A model generated the notes under the pieces. The model was not told the DNA's origin. It made no database searches and saw only the letters and a list, made by a program, of their open reading frames with translations. Both the position numbers and the translations under genes were made by a program. A stretch of DNA of 64,000 nucleotides. It comes from Desulfallas thermosapovorans DSM 6562. Its GTDB lineage: Bacteria; Bacillota; Desulfotomaculia; Desulfotomaculales; Desulfallaceae. The DNA is taken from contig NZ_VNHM01000012.1 of the NCBI RefSeq assembly GCF_008124625.1, positions 1 through 64,000 of the forward strand, given 5' to 3'. This document shows, in pieces, positions 7,653 to 16,502 of the stretch. The stretch's first letter is position 1. Every line of letters starts with the position of its first letter.

Positions 7653-10430
7653 ATGCGAAGTCAAAATATAGAACAATTTTTAGCAGGAGCCGGCAAATTG
7701 GCCGAAACCCACCTGACCCCGGAAGAAGTGCCCACCGTGGCAGTAATGGGACCCTATAATTCCGGCAAGTCCACCCTGGTTAATCAATTGTTGGAGCAAA
7801 ATCTTTCACCGGTGGATATCATACCCGCCACCCCGGTACCGGTTAGATTCAGCTATGGTAAGCGGTTTCTGGCCCGGGTATATTTTACCGACCGGCAGCT
7901 GCATACATTAACGGTAGATGAACTGGCCGGATTTTTGACCCGTAAAGCCCCCCACGGGTCTGAAATTACCAGGGTTGAGGTACGGCACAAGCACCAACTG
8001 TTAAAAAAAATGCACATTATTGATACACCGGGCATGGATGCCTTGCAGGAAGCTTCATCATTGCCCGGGGGCTTTCCTGCCCTGGACCATATTGTGTATT
8101 TAATGCACCAAAGGGGGGTTAACGAAACAGACCGGCAGCACATACAAAAATTATTATCCAACAACCGCCCGGGGGAAATTTCTTTTTGGCTAAACTGCAA
8201 TCTGGGTCCTTTTGACGGTACATCGCTGGAGGAATCCCGCCGGGTCTTGCGCCAAATCTGTGGCAGTGAAGTAACAGTGCATTTCATTAACACCCTGGAC
8301 CACGGAGATATTAGTAAATTCCGCCTGTTTATCGAAAACCGGGCAGCGGTTTTAAACCTGCAAAAAATTACCGGTAAACTAAAAGAGCTGGACCGCAAAA
8401 TACCGGACATTATTAACCGGTCCATGCGGGAAAACAATGATACCTACTTTTTAGTGCAATTTTGGCCGGCTGCGGAACATGCACGCCAAATCTTACACAG
8501 TCAAAACATAATCAAAACTCTGCCTCCGGTGACACAGCAGATAGAATCATTGCTTGAAAAACCGGTCCGCCCGGCAGTTGACCCCGGGGGCACTCCGGTG
8601 GTTTACAGCAGCACCGGCCCCCGGCATGATCCGGTGGCAATACGGGAAAAAATTTTGACGCTGCTGGAACAGGCCATAGCCGACCCGACTTTTACGCCAT
8701 ATTCCGCATCTATCAGAAAGTTGGAGTCATTGCACGGCCGGCTGAAAAAGGAAAATTACCTGGTTACCGCCGCAGGGGGTTTTTCCAGCGGCAAGTCCAC
8801 ATTTTTTAACGCTTTAATGGGTGAAGCCATATTACCCGCGGAAAACCGTCCCACCACTTCCGCCATCACCCTGCTAAAACACGGCCACAATAAGAAAGCC
8901 ACCATCAACTACTCCCGGCAGGTGGTTATACCCACCCACCGCCTTGAAGACGGCCAGGCCATACTATGCAGACATGAATTAGCCGCTCTGGAGCACTGGC
9001 TAACCAGCCCAAAGCTATTGGGAGAAATATATGCACTGGAAAAAGGTAAAACCGGCCGGTTGGTAAAGGTTACAGCGGAGGAACTTTTGGATGAAATAGA
9101 ACTGTTAAAAAAATCTTTCGCCCGGGTTAAAAGGGAATTTCCGGGTCACAGGCGTCCCTGGAAATCCTTGTTTAAAAAGATTTCCAGGCAAAAGTTTTTG
9201 GCCAGTCAACTGGCTGATTACTTCATTATTCATTTCAAGGACGAGGCAAGCCGGGTGCTGGCACTGGAAACACCGGACGGGCAAACTGCACTGGCTGAAA
9301 TATTGGGCTCCCATCTGGCCCTGCGGGTTGCGGATATTGTCATAGAGCACCCGGCGGAGCCCTTACGCCTGGCCACCTTCGTGGATACACCGGGACTGGA
9401 TTCGGTTTACCACCACCACCGGGAAATAGCTTCCCGTTACCTGCCAATGTCGGATTGCTTCCTCTTTTTTTTGAACGGTAAACATATTCTAACTCAACCC
9501 GACATGGGCGTTTGGGAAATGATTCGCCGGGCTATACAAGACAAAAACCACTCTGACCGTAAAACCTTTATCGTAGTTAATTTTGTCGATATGCTAACCG
9601 ATCTGGAAAGGAATAAAGTATCCGACTACCTGCAGGAAAACCTGGTCGCTTCAGGCAAAGCGGCATCAGGCAGCATTCATTTCCTTTCCGCCCTGAACAG
9701 CCTGAACGGGCGTGACAAAACAAACTTTTCCCGCTTGATACAGCATTTAAAAGAACGCATTTGGGAGCTTCGCTGTACCGATAACTACCGGGAGTTTTTG
9801 CTGGCATTTAGAAACGCCCTGCCCGGCACAGTGCTCCAAAATACAAATCAATCCGGCAGCGACACGGACCGGCAGTTGACCGCGCTGCGAAAAGAAGTTC
9901 AAACCCTGCAGTTGGAAATAAAGCAAAAAATCGAACACTGGCGAGGGAAAATAGCTTCTTTTGATACCCGGGAAGATTTTCGCGGATTTCTGGAGGGGCA
10001 AAAATCAATCAGGAAAGGTTTTTTTGGGTTATCCCGCAAATCTGTGCCCGTACCTTCCTGCCGGGACATGTTCGCGAGCATAAACTCGTCTTTAACCGGT
10101 TTTCTGGCCAGGTGGAGCGCTTACACGGACGGGTTCACCTTTGCCGGGTTAGACACCACCGGCTTGAAAAATGGCACTATGGAACTGCTAAACAAAAAGT
10201 TCAATTTAAACCGGGCCCGCAAAATCCTAAACCAGTACATTACTGAAGAGGAGAAGTATATTTATTCAGCCATTAAAAAAATGGAACACCACATTGAAAG
10301 CCAACTGAAGTTACATGCACCAAAACCCGGACACCCCGGGGTATCCCCTGCGGCTTTAATGGCTGCACATCGTTATATTACTGAAATTAATAAATTAGAA
10401 AATGACATCTTCGGCAACATCCAGCGGTGA
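7653..10430 (+). CDS. tandem dynamin-like GTPase (two GTPase domains)
   Basis: A 925-residue protein with two dynamin-family GTPase units in one chain. Unit 1: P-loop GPYNSGKST (33-41) and DTPGMD (from 124). Unit 2: P-loop GGFSSGKST (375-383), DTPGLD (from 578) and the G4-like VVNFVDM. Each is followed by a long helical region, the C-terminal one coiled-coil-like. Bacterial dynamins of this double form (DynA of Bacillus, also fused) bind and fuse or protect membranes; a similar role is inferred. No transmembrane helix is evident. The ATG follows GGGAGGG. Three small genes run on downstream in the same direction with short gaps, probably one operon. Confidence 0.88.
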   Translation: MRSQNIEQFLAGAGKLAETHLTPEEVPTVAVMGPYNSGKSTLVNQLLEQNLSPVDIIPATPVPVRFSYGKRFLARVYFTDRQLHTLTVDELAGFLTRKAPHGSEITRVEVRHKHQLLKKMHIIDTPGMDALQEASSLPGGFPALDHIVYLMHQRGVNETDRQHIQKLLSNNRPGEISFWLNCNLGPFDGTSLEESRRVLRQICGSEVTVHFINTLDHGDISKFRLFIENRAAVLNLQKITGKLKELDRKIPDIINRSMRENNDTYFLVQFWPAAEHARQILHSQNIIKTLPPVTQQIESLLEKPVRPAVDPGGTPVVYSSTGPRHDPVAIREKILTLLEQAIADPTFTPYSASIRKLESLHGRLKKENYLVTAAGGFSSGKSTFFNALMGEAILPAENRPTTSAITLLKHGHNKKATINYSRQVVIPTHRLEDGQAILCRHELAALEHWLTSPKLLGEIYALEKGKTGRLVKVTAEELLDEIELLKKSFARVKREFPGHRRPWKSLFKKISRQKFLASQLADYFIIHFKDEASRVLALETPDGQTALAEILGSHLALRVADIVIEHPAEPLRLATFVDTPGLDSVYHHHREIASRYLPMSDCFLFFLNGKHILTQPDMGVWEMIRRAIQDKNHSDRKTFIVVNFVDMLTDLERNKVSDYLQENLVASGKAASGSIHFLSALNSLNGRDKTNFSRLIQHLKERIWELRCTDNYREFLLAFRNALPGTVLQNTNQSGSDTDRQLTALRKEVQTLQLEIKQKIEHWRGKIASFDTREDFRGFLEGQKSIRKGFFGLSRKSVPVPSCRDMFASINSSLTGFLARWSAYTDGFTFAGLDTTGLKNGTMELLNKKFNLNRARKILNQYITEEEKYIYSAIKKMEHHIESQLKLHAPKPGHPGVSPAALMAAHRYITEINKLENDIFGNIQR

Positions 10431-10484
10431 CAGGTATGAACACCTGCACCCGTGGATTGTGCCCTAACCCGGGAGGGAGCAAGG

Positions 10485-10667
10485 ATGCAAAACGCCAGAG
10501 CACTGGACGAAAGGCTGCGCAAAATAATCAAGGAAATAAGCGACAGCACCGGTCAGGAAATAAAACGCGACCTGATTGAAGAGCTGGCCCGGATGGTCAA
10601 CGAGCACAGAGCCAGGGAAATATATAATTTTCTGGAGACCTTCAACCGGGCCTTGAAAAAAATATAA
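10485..10667 (+). CDS. small helical protein in dynamin operon
   Basis: A 60-residue, charged, wholly helical-looking protein (MQNARALDERLRKIIKEIS at the start, ending FNRALKKI). I recognise no family. The frame is open 33 bases earlier, but GGGAGG eight bases before the ATG at 10485 decides the start. It begins 54 bp after the dynamin stop and ends 16 bp before the next gene. Its length and heptad-like pattern suit a partner or adaptor of the GTPase; that is inferred from position only. Confidence 0.65.
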   Translation: MQNARALDERLRKIIKEISDSTGQEIKRDLIEELARMVNEHRAREIYNFLETFNRALKKI

Positions 10668-10683
10668 AGAAGGGGGAAGGTTT

Positions 10684-10944
10684 ATGCTTAAAGGTCAAAA
10701 CGATGAAATGCAAAAAATTTTAACCGACATCCTGGCGGGTTTGCGGGGTAAATTTGTGCAGCCGGTACTGGACGAAAACAGCCGGCTGCTGAATTTACTG
10801 GAGGAGCTAAAAAAACAGGACCGGGAAGGCATAGCGGATTTAAAGGAGCGGGTTGACCGCCTGGAACAAAAAATTGAAGAGATCCCTTTACTGGTTCTTT
10901 CCGCCCTCAGAGATGCCATTAACCAGGCCGCCGGGGAGGCGTAA
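10684..10944 (+). CDS. small coiled-coil protein in dynamin operon
   Basis: An 86-residue protein. After LAGLRGKFVQPVLDENSRLL comes a heptad-rich stretch (LEELKKQDREGIADLKERV, then DRLEQKIEEI) that should form a coiled coil, ending in a short hydrophobic helix (PLLVLSALRDAI). No known domain. A strong AGAAGGGGGAAGG precedes the ATG. Its stop is separated by only two bases from the next start, which indicates translational coupling. No function can be given beyond likely oligomerisation. Confidence 0.7.
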   Translation: MLKGQNDEMQKILTDILAGLRGKFVQPVLDENSRLLNLLEELKKQDREGIADLKERVDRLEQKIEEIPLLVLSALRDAINQAAGEA

Positions 10945-10946
10945 AC

Positions 10947-11261
10947 ATGGCCAAGCTTTATGACTTGAACAAAGAAGCAGCCCCCGGGGAAGTAACCCAA
11001 TCACTGGCTCGATCCCTCAAAAACGGGCTGTTTGCGCCAACGGAAAAAAAATTTGGTTCCCTGGAAAAGGAAATCGCTGCATTAAAACAGGCAGTTGAAC
11101 TGGATACCCAAAAACTTTCCCTGGAGGTAAACGAAAGGTTCAATAATTTAGAAAACGAGCTTGTACTGTTAAAAAAGCTGTTCCGTATTGGTGCTGCATT
11201 ATCCGTTACCTGCCTGGTGGGCATTACGGTAACTTTAATATTTTTATTTAATTGGTACTAG
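10947..11261 (+). CDS. coiled-coil protein with C-terminal membrane anchor
   Basis: 104 residues: a polar N-terminus, a coiled coil (KKFGSLEKEIAALKQAVEL and ERFNNLENELVLLKKLF), then one hydrophobic helix at the very end (IGAALSVTCLVGITVTLIFL) finishing NWY. This is a tail-anchored layout with the coil in the cytoplasm. It starts two bases after the preceding stop. In an operon with a double dynamin it could recruit the GTPase to the membrane; this is inference. No homologous family comes to mind. Confidence 0.72.
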   Translation: MAKLYDLNKEAAPGEVTQSLARSLKNGLFAPTEKKFGSLEKEIAALKQAVELDTQKLSLEVNERFNNLENELVLLKKLFRIGAALSVTCLVGITVTLIFLFNWY

Positions 11262-11278
11262 CGGTTGGGCCGGTACTA

Positions 11279-11290
11279 ACACCTGGCACT
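11279..11290. repeat. partial copy of the GGTGCC repeat
   Basis: AACACCTGGCAC matches one arm of the inverted repeat at 2464-2523. It lies just after the dynamin operon. Only a half-site is present. Confidence 0.5.
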
Positions 11291-11318
11291 TATCAAGACA
11301 ACTAAGGCTTCTTTCATT

Positions 11319-12224
11319 TCAATTTATTGACAGGCTTTTGATAAGGCCGCGCATATCCGCTGGAAGCGGGCAGTTTATGCGCACCGGAACGCCGGTACGG
11401 GGATGACAAAAGTCAATGGTTGCGGCATGCAGAGCCTGCCGGCCAAGCCTTTCGGTGTCACCACCGTATTGTTCGTCACCCACCAGGGGGCATCCTATAT
11501 GGCTCATATGCACCCGAATCTGGTGCGTACGCCCGGTTTCCAATTCCAGACATAGCAGGGACGCCCCCATAAGTTTGCTGATCAACTGGAAATGCGTTAC
11601 CGCCTGCTTACCACCGGGATCCACGGTCCACCTGGCCGCACTGCCCGGTTTTAAGGCCAGTGGCAAATCAATGGTTCCCCGGCGCCGGGGCGGCGTACCC
11701 TCTGCCACAGCAAGATAGCGGCGGCGCAGCACACCGGTGTCAAGCTGCCGGGCCAACTGCTGAGCTGCATAGCTGTTCCCGGCCACCAGCACAATGCCGG
11801 ATGTATTCCTGTCTATGCGATAAACCGGCCTGAAACGGGCCTTTACCCCTTTATGCTGCCAGTGAAACAGTACGGCATTAGCCAGGGTGCCGTGCTGTTC
11901 ATGGCGCACCGGGTGCACGAGCATCCCCGCGGGCTTGTTTAAAACCAGCACGTCGGCATCCTCATAGAGGATTTCCAGTGGTATATTTTCGGGTTCCAAT
12001 TCCGTACTATCGTCCTTCGGAAAACACACGGTCAGCACATCGCCGGCTTTCACCTTGTCGCGCATATACACCCGAACACCGTTAACCAGCACCTGTCCCC
12101 GCGTTTTAAGTCCGCGAACCAGCGCGCGGGAAAATCCCCTTTTTTTCCGCAACAGGTTTTCCACCGTACACCCGGCTTCACCAGGTCCGATATTAATGAT
12201 CAAATTGTTATCAACACCATTCAA
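11319..12224 (-). CDS. RluA-family pseudouridine synthase
   Basis: A 301-residue enzyme converting specific uridines in rRNA or tRNA to pseudouridine. An S4 RNA-binding domain is at the N-terminus (RGLKTRGQVLVNGVRV). The catalytic domain has the family motif YRIDRNTSGIVLVA, where the Asp is the nucleophile, plus LVLNKPAGMLVHP, LELETGRTHQIRVHM and GDEQYGG. It starts with TTG after GTGAGGAAAG. It is solitary, so the target base (RluD/RluC/YhcT-like) cannot be assigned. Confidence 0.93.
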   Translation of the reverse strand: MNGVDNNLIINIGPGEAGCTVENLLRKKRGFSRALVRGLKTRGQVLVNGVRVYMRDKVKAGDVLTVCFPKDDSTELEPENIPLEILYEDADVLVLNKPAGMLVHPVRHEQHGTLANAVLFHWQHKGVKARFRPVYRIDRNTSGIVLVAGNSYAAQQLARQLDTGVLRRRYLAVAEGTPPRRRGTIDLPLALKPGSAARWTVDPGGKQAVTHFQLISKLMGASLLCLELETGRTHQIRVHMSHIGCPLVGDEQYGGDTERLGRQALHAATIDFCHPRTGVPVRINCPLPADMRGLIKSLSIN

Positions 12225-12369
12225 TTTCTTTCCTCACCATTATTTAATTTTATATTGCCATCATCCCTTAATAATGCGGGAATTGTATAATGGAATTGTC
12301 ACCAGTCCACTTGACAAATGTCTTTATAATATAATTAAGTAAAGTATTGCTATAAAAAGGGGAATATCA

Positions 12370-12762
12370 ATGATCCAGGTGGGCACCGTTTGGACCTACA
12401 TATTTGCACCCAACGTAAACAATAAAGTAGCCGGCAAGTGGATTTACGAGGGAAGTGCCGGTCTTTTTCGGGATCTCTCCCCCCAATTAAATAAACTGGC
12501 CGATCAGGGCAAAATTAATATGGCCAAATTCGCCAATAAAAATCCCCGCCATGATCCATGCCCTTATATAAAACACTCGGTGCTATGCGTATATACCCAT
12601 ATCCCCCGGGACGAAAAGGTAAGACAAATCATCAAGGATGAGCTGGGGTTATGGAGTGATATATATAAAACCGAGGAACAAAGCAACCGGGAATGGCGCC
12701 CCGGAGGCGTTCATTTTGAACAATACGCCCGTTATTGGAAAAATAAAAGGGGCTTTCTCTGA
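12370..12762 (+). CDS. hypothetical protein, possibly DUF1917/Bles03-like
   Basis: 130 residues, soluble and basic. The pattern GKWIYEGS, then a helix ending in KINMAKFA, then VLCVYTHIPRDEKVRQIIKD and YKTEEQSNREW resembles the DUF1917 family related to human C11orf68, whose function is unknown. I hold this match loosely. The ATG follows AAGGGGAAT. It reads toward the DUF815 ATPase 43 bp downstream and may share its transcript. A TTGACA lies upstream (about 12312) but no well-spaced -10 goes with it. Confidence 0.6.
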   Translation: MIQVGTVWTYIFAPNVNNKVAGKWIYEGSAGLFRDLSPQLNKLADQGKINMAKFANKNPRHDPCPYIKHSVLCVYTHIPRDEKVRQIIKDELGLWSDIYKTEEQSNREWRPGGVHFEQYARYWKNKRGFL

Positions 12763-12805
12763 AACAGTTATTTAATCCGCGGTGCGGAGTGAAAAGAGGT
12801 TTATC

Positions 12806-14146
12806 ATGTTAAATTTTCAACCAGTCATTGAAGCTTTACCAGGCTTGACGGTTTACCGAAATATTTTAAAAGATCCTATAGTCAAATCGGTAATTGAACA
12901 CCTTCTGGCACTGGCCAATCCAACCGGCACCATCCACCCCGTCCACAGTTATGGCAGGGTGTACCACATGCTGGCCATGACCCAGAACCCCTTGACCAGT
13001 AGCGATGCCTGGCAAAATCACCTGCTGGAGCTAATCCTGAGCGACGTTAATCCCTTTAGCCGGGCGGCCTATACACCGGGGGGCGATTATACCGTATTTA
13101 AAGCCGCTGTCCACTGGGATTTATCCATATTGCAGTGCTTGTTTGAAATTAGCGTCCAAGATATACACAACGCCACTATAGAGGTACTGGACAATTGCTT
13201 CCCGGTAACCCACCGGCCCCCGTTACCCCGGTGGACGGCCCCCCGTCCACCGGCCGGGGAACAATCCGGCTTACATAACCGGCGCGTACAAATGAAAAGG
13301 GAACTGGCGGCCGCCCGCCGGTGGGACAAGCTGGCGGAACAGCTGGCCCATTATTATGCCACCTACGGCTGCGGTATCTTCGGCCGTTTTATCGCCTTTA
13401 AATGGCAAAACGGCATTTTACAGGGGGTGGATAGACCGGACCCCATTAAATTAAACGGCTTATTTGAATACACCGATATCCGTGAACAAGTAATTGCAAA
13501 TACACGACAGTTTTTAAATGGCTACCCCGCCAACAACCTGCTGCTTTATGGCGACAGGGGTACCGGTAAATCATCAACTGTCAAGGCGCTACTCAATGAA
13601 TACTGGTCCCAGGGGCTACGCCTGGTGGAAGTACCCAAAAAGCAATTGCCGGATTACCATTCCATTGTTCAAGAGCTGAGACATAATAAACACCGTTTTA
13701 TATTGTTTGTGGACGACCTGTCATTTGAAGAAAATGAAACCGAGTTTAAAGACCTCAAGGCATTGTTGGAAGGGGGCATTGAAGACAGGCCCGGCAATGT
13801 GCTTATCTATGCTACATCCAACCGGCGGCATTTAATTAAAGAAACCTTTGCCGACCGGGTGAAAAACAACACGGGTGGGGAAATCCATGCCATGGACTCG
13901 GTGCAGGAAAAGCTGTCCCTGGCTGACCGCTTTGGCATTACCGTTATTTTCCCCACCCCGGACCAGGAGACCTTTTTAAAAATTGCCGTTGGTTTGGCCG
14001 AGCAGCGCGGGCTGCCGCTTCCCCCACAGGAACTGCGCCAGCGTGCCCTGCATTGGTCCATGTGGCAAAATGGGCGTTCACCTCGATCGGCCCGCCAGTT
14101 TGTGGATCAACTGGAGGGACAACTGGCCATGGAAAACGGGGCTTAA
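12806..14146 (+). CDS. DUF815-family AAA+ ATPase
   Basis: A 446-residue protein with a C-terminal AAA+ module: Walker A LLLYGDRGTGKSST, Walker B FILFVDDLSFEEN, sensor-1-like IYATSNRRHLI, and the DUF815 hallmark GEIHAMDSVQEKLSLADRFG. The N-terminal 200 residues are family-specific. Members are widespread in Firmicutes, usually uncharacterised. An in-frame GTG lies at 12782, but AAGAGGT six bases before the ATG at 12806 favours the shorter form. Its stop faces the convergent HAD gene across two bases. Confidence 0.9.
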   Translation: MLNFQPVIEALPGLTVYRNILKDPIVKSVIEHLLALANPTGTIHPVHSYGRVYHMLAMTQNPLTSSDAWQNHLLELILSDVNPFSRAAYTPGGDYTVFKAAVHWDLSILQCLFEISVQDIHNATIEVLDNCFPVTHRPPLPRWTAPRPPAGEQSGLHNRRVQMKRELAAARRWDKLAEQLAHYYATYGCGIFGRFIAFKWQNGILQGVDRPDPIKLNGLFEYTDIREQVIANTRQFLNGYPANNLLLYGDRGTGKSSTVKALLNEYWSQGLRLVEVPKKQLPDYHSIVQELRHNKHRFILFVDDLSFEENETEFKDLKALLEGGIEDRPGNVLIYATSNRRHLIKETFADRVKNNTGGEIHAMDSVQEKLSLADRFGITVIFPTPDQETFLKIAVGLAEQRGLPLPPQELRQRALHWSMWQNGRSPRSARQFVDQLEGQLAMENGA

Positions 14147-14148
14147 AT

Positions 14149-14892
14149 TTATCTTAAATCGGTCACAGCCTTGATTACCGCATCAGCACCGGCGGCGCTG
14201 AGTTGCTCCCGGATACATACTCCCGACAGCACCCCGATACCGCTGGCCCCTGCATCTTTAGCCATTTGTATATCCCGGGGGGTGTCCCCGATAACCACCG
14301 CCCGTTCCGGTGCCACGTTTAGCAAGCGGCAGCTCAAAAGCGCCATGTCCGGAGCGGGTTTGGTTTTAGCCACTAAATCAGCCCCGATAACAACATCAAA
14401 ATATTTAATCAGCCCCAGTGAAACCAGAGAGATTTTAGCCCTTTGGGTCAGATCTGCAGTTACTACCGCCAGTTTGAATTTGTTACTTTGCAGCCGCTTA
14501 AGCTGTTCCTGCAGCCCGGGCAGCGGTTTGGCCAGGGACCCCCAATCCATGGCCGTTTCAGAGCGCTCCAACACCCGGGCCACCAAATCCCGGGCACTTG
14601 CTTCAGCCACACGGTAATTCCGCAAAACTTGCACCAGAGCCTTGCCTAAACCGGACATGGTGCCCCCGGCCAGCGGTCCGTGCGGGTCCACATGCCACGC
14701 AGTTAAATCTATACCCATGGCGTGCTCCAGATCCTTGCGCTGTACACCGTTACGCAAGACGGTTAAAATCTCCTCAATTACGTACCCGGACCACTGGAGC
14801 CACATTGTCTTAAAATCGAGTAAAGTACCGTCCTTATCCAGCAGTATGGCATCGCAATCAAACTCCCTACCTTCAGCCCGCAGTAAAGGCAA
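14149..14892 (-). CDS. HAD-superfamily phosphatase, phosphoglycolate phosphatase-like
   Basis: A 247-residue HAD hydrolase of subfamily IA. Motif I is AILLDKDGTLLDF (nucleophile Asp and the +2 Asp), motif II VVTADLTQR, motif III KTKPAPDM, and motif IV VVIGDTPRDIQMAKDAG. The helical cap lies between motifs I and II. It should remove phosphate from a small metabolite in the cytoplasm; the substrate is open. It starts with TTG after GAGGGGGAT. Confidence 0.9.
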   Translation of the reverse strand: MPLLRAEGREFDCDAILLDKDGTLLDFKTMWLQWSGYVIEEILTVLRNGVQRKDLEHAMGIDLTAWHVDPHGPLAGGTMSGLGKALVQVLRNYRVAEASARDLVARVLERSETAMDWGSLAKPLPGLQEQLKRLQSNKFKLAVVTADLTQRAKISLVSLGLIKYFDVVIGADLVAKTKPAPDMALLSCRLLNVAPERAVVIGDTPRDIQMAKDAGASGIGVLSGVCIREQLSAAGADAVIKAVTDLR

Positions 14893-15011
14893 TTTGTATC
14901 CCCCTCTATCAACATATAAAATTATTTTCTTGCCGGTATTAGCTTTCTACAATAGACACTCCAATCCTTTTGCCATTTCTTCAATCCTTCTACTATTTCC
15001 AGTATCTCCGC

Positions 15012-15042
15012 TGGTGCCGGGTGTTGAAAACACCCGGCACCA
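15012..15042. repeat. perfect hairpin copy of the GGTGCC repeat
   Basis: TGGTGCCGGGTGTT (15012-15025), a 3-base loop GAA, and the exact reverse complement (15029-15042). It is the most compact member of the family in this window, between the HAD gene and a small gene. Confidence 0.9.
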
Positions 15043-15129
15043 AAGGTTGTGATTGTAATGATTCAAAGCATACCTATAAACATGCCATGACGGGTAAATA
15101 ATAATGTCAAAAAAACGGGGGTTATAAAA

Positions 15130-15369
15130 GTGACCTTGAAGATTGAAACCAGGGTGGATAAAGACCTTTCCGCGGATCCCAGCTATATCGTGCATTACCG
15201 GGTAGTAGAAAGCGGGCGCCTGCTGGGTGACGGCGTGGTGGAGTATAACCGGCAGGCTAACTATAACAACATCCCAGTTAATGAAAACATACCGGCACCG
15301 GCCAGAGAACAGGTGCAAAAACAAATTGCCGAAGCCGCCCAAAACCACATCAATCAACTACGGCGGTAA
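15130..15369 (+). CDS. small hypothetical protein
   Basis: 79 residues, no membrane segment or known motif, beginning MTLKIETRVDKDLS with a strand-rich first half (YIVHYRVVESGRLLGDGVVE) and a helical C-terminus (PAREQVQKQIAEAAQNHI). A GGGGGTT seven bases before the GTG supports real translation, and a strong terminator follows. Function unknown. Confidence 0.65.
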   Translation: MTLKIETRVDKDLSADPSYIVHYRVVESGRLLGDGVVEYNRQANYNNIPVNENIPAPAREQVQKQIAEAAQNHINQLRR

Positions 15370-15392
15370 AAAGGCGCAAGCCCCCAAAACAC

Positions 15393-15424
15393 TTCAGGCC
15401 CCCTTAAAGCAAAGGGGGCCTGAA
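15393..15424. terminator. strong two-way hairpin terminator
   Basis: A perfect 13-bp stem TTCAGGCCCCCTT (15393-15405) / AAGGGGGCCTGAA (15412-15424) with a 6-nt loop. It sits between the convergent small gene and the DRTGG gene. Its U-tracts are poor on both sides, so efficiency rests on stem strength. Confidence 0.75.
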
Positions 15425-15439
15425 ATATTAACCGTAATT

Positions 15440-16492
15440 CTACAAAGCGTCCATTATATGCTGCCACTGGCAGTATTGGTTAATGTTGTCCAAAGTTATA
15501 GCTATTCCTTCCCGGTCGCTGGGTTTTAAGTGCCTGGCTACCTGGCCGATCATTTCAATAACGGTGTATGTGTCCTGATAGGCCAGTATAACGGGTACGC
15601 CCTTTTCACCCGCCCGGGCCAGCACCCGCACGTCAGGGTAAAGACCACCGGTGAGTATGAGCGCCGAGGTATGGGTTTCCAGGGCAGCCAGGGCCAAATC
15701 CGAACGGTCCCCGCCTATAACTACGGCTTTATTAGCCGATCGCCTGAAATAAGCGAGTGCGCTATCCATGGTCATGGCTCCCACCACCACATCTTCCACC
15801 AGCCGGTCCATGTGCTCATTACCAACCAAAACTTCACCGCCTAGCGTCTCCCGGTACGCATCCACAGTGGGAGAAGATATCTCCGGCCGGCTGGGTATAA
15901 TACCCAGGGTTTTAAAACCCGCCTGCTCCATGGCCGGGCAAAAAATTCCCTCGGTTTTGGCCAGCATCTGGCGCTGTACATTGTTAAAAACTGTACCCAG
16001 GAGAGTCACTTGACGACCGGTAACGTAACGGTTGTAAAAAACGGCCATGTCCAAGCTGTAATCGTCGTGTACCTTTTGCACCGTAATCACCGGGGCATTT
16101 AATTCTCCGGCCAAAGTTACCGAATCCAACCCCACTGCAGATAGAACATAAGGGTGGACAGCCCCTTCAATCAACATAATGTCACAATTACGGGCGGCTT
16201 CCTCATAAGCCTTTTTTATTTCCTGCATGTTAAACGAGCTATCCGCACCGGCAAGATAGGATGGTCCCGCTTTAACCGGGTTAATTTCCCCCAGGGTCGC
16301 TTCCAAACCCAGCACGTTTTTCATCAGGACAGCATCACCGCCGGGCATCTTTCCGGTGGCGGTTTTTCTGCCGTTATCTATCGGCTTAAAGTAGCCCACC
16401 CGGTGGCCCAGTTCCTTAAACTTCTGCGCCAGGCCCAGGGTAACCGCTGTTTTACCACTGTCGGCATTACCCATGATAAACAGGTTTTTCAT
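15440..16492 (-). CDS. BioD-like P-loop + DRTGG-domain protein
   Basis: 350 residues. The N-terminus is a deethiobiotin-synthetase-like P-loop NTPase (LFIMGNADSGKTAVTLGLA, later DIMLIEGAV); the middle is a DRTGG-type domain (LLVGNEHMDRL-like region about 220-330, with VVIGGDRSDLALAAL and ALILTGGLYPD). This is the layout of the N-terminal regulatory half of long phosphotransacetylases, here freestanding. A GTG at 16501 is in frame, but GAGGTG six bases before the ATG at 16492 fits better. That site overlaps the stop of the acyl-CoA ligase upstream, so the two are coupled. It may sense nucleotides and tune acetyl-CoA/acetate metabolism; inferred. Confidence 0.85.
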   Translation of the reverse strand: MKNLFIMGNADSGKTAVTLGLAQKFKELGHRVGYFKPIDNGRKTATGKMPGGDAVLMKNVLGLEATLGEINPVKAGPSYLAGADSSFNMQEIKKAYEEAARNCDIMLIEGAVHPYVLSAVGLDSVTLAGELNAPVITVQKVHDDYSLDMAVFYNRYVTGRQVTLLGTVFNNVQRQMLAKTEGIFCPAMEQAGFKTLGIIPSRPEISSPTVDAYRETLGGEVLVGNEHMDRLVEDVVVGAMTMDSALAYFRRSANKAVVIGGDRSDLALAALETHTSALILTGGLYPDVRVLARAGEKGVPVILAYQDTYTVIEMIGQVARHLKPSDREGIAITLDNINQYCQWQHIMDAL

Positions 16493-16502
16493 CACAAACA
16501 CC

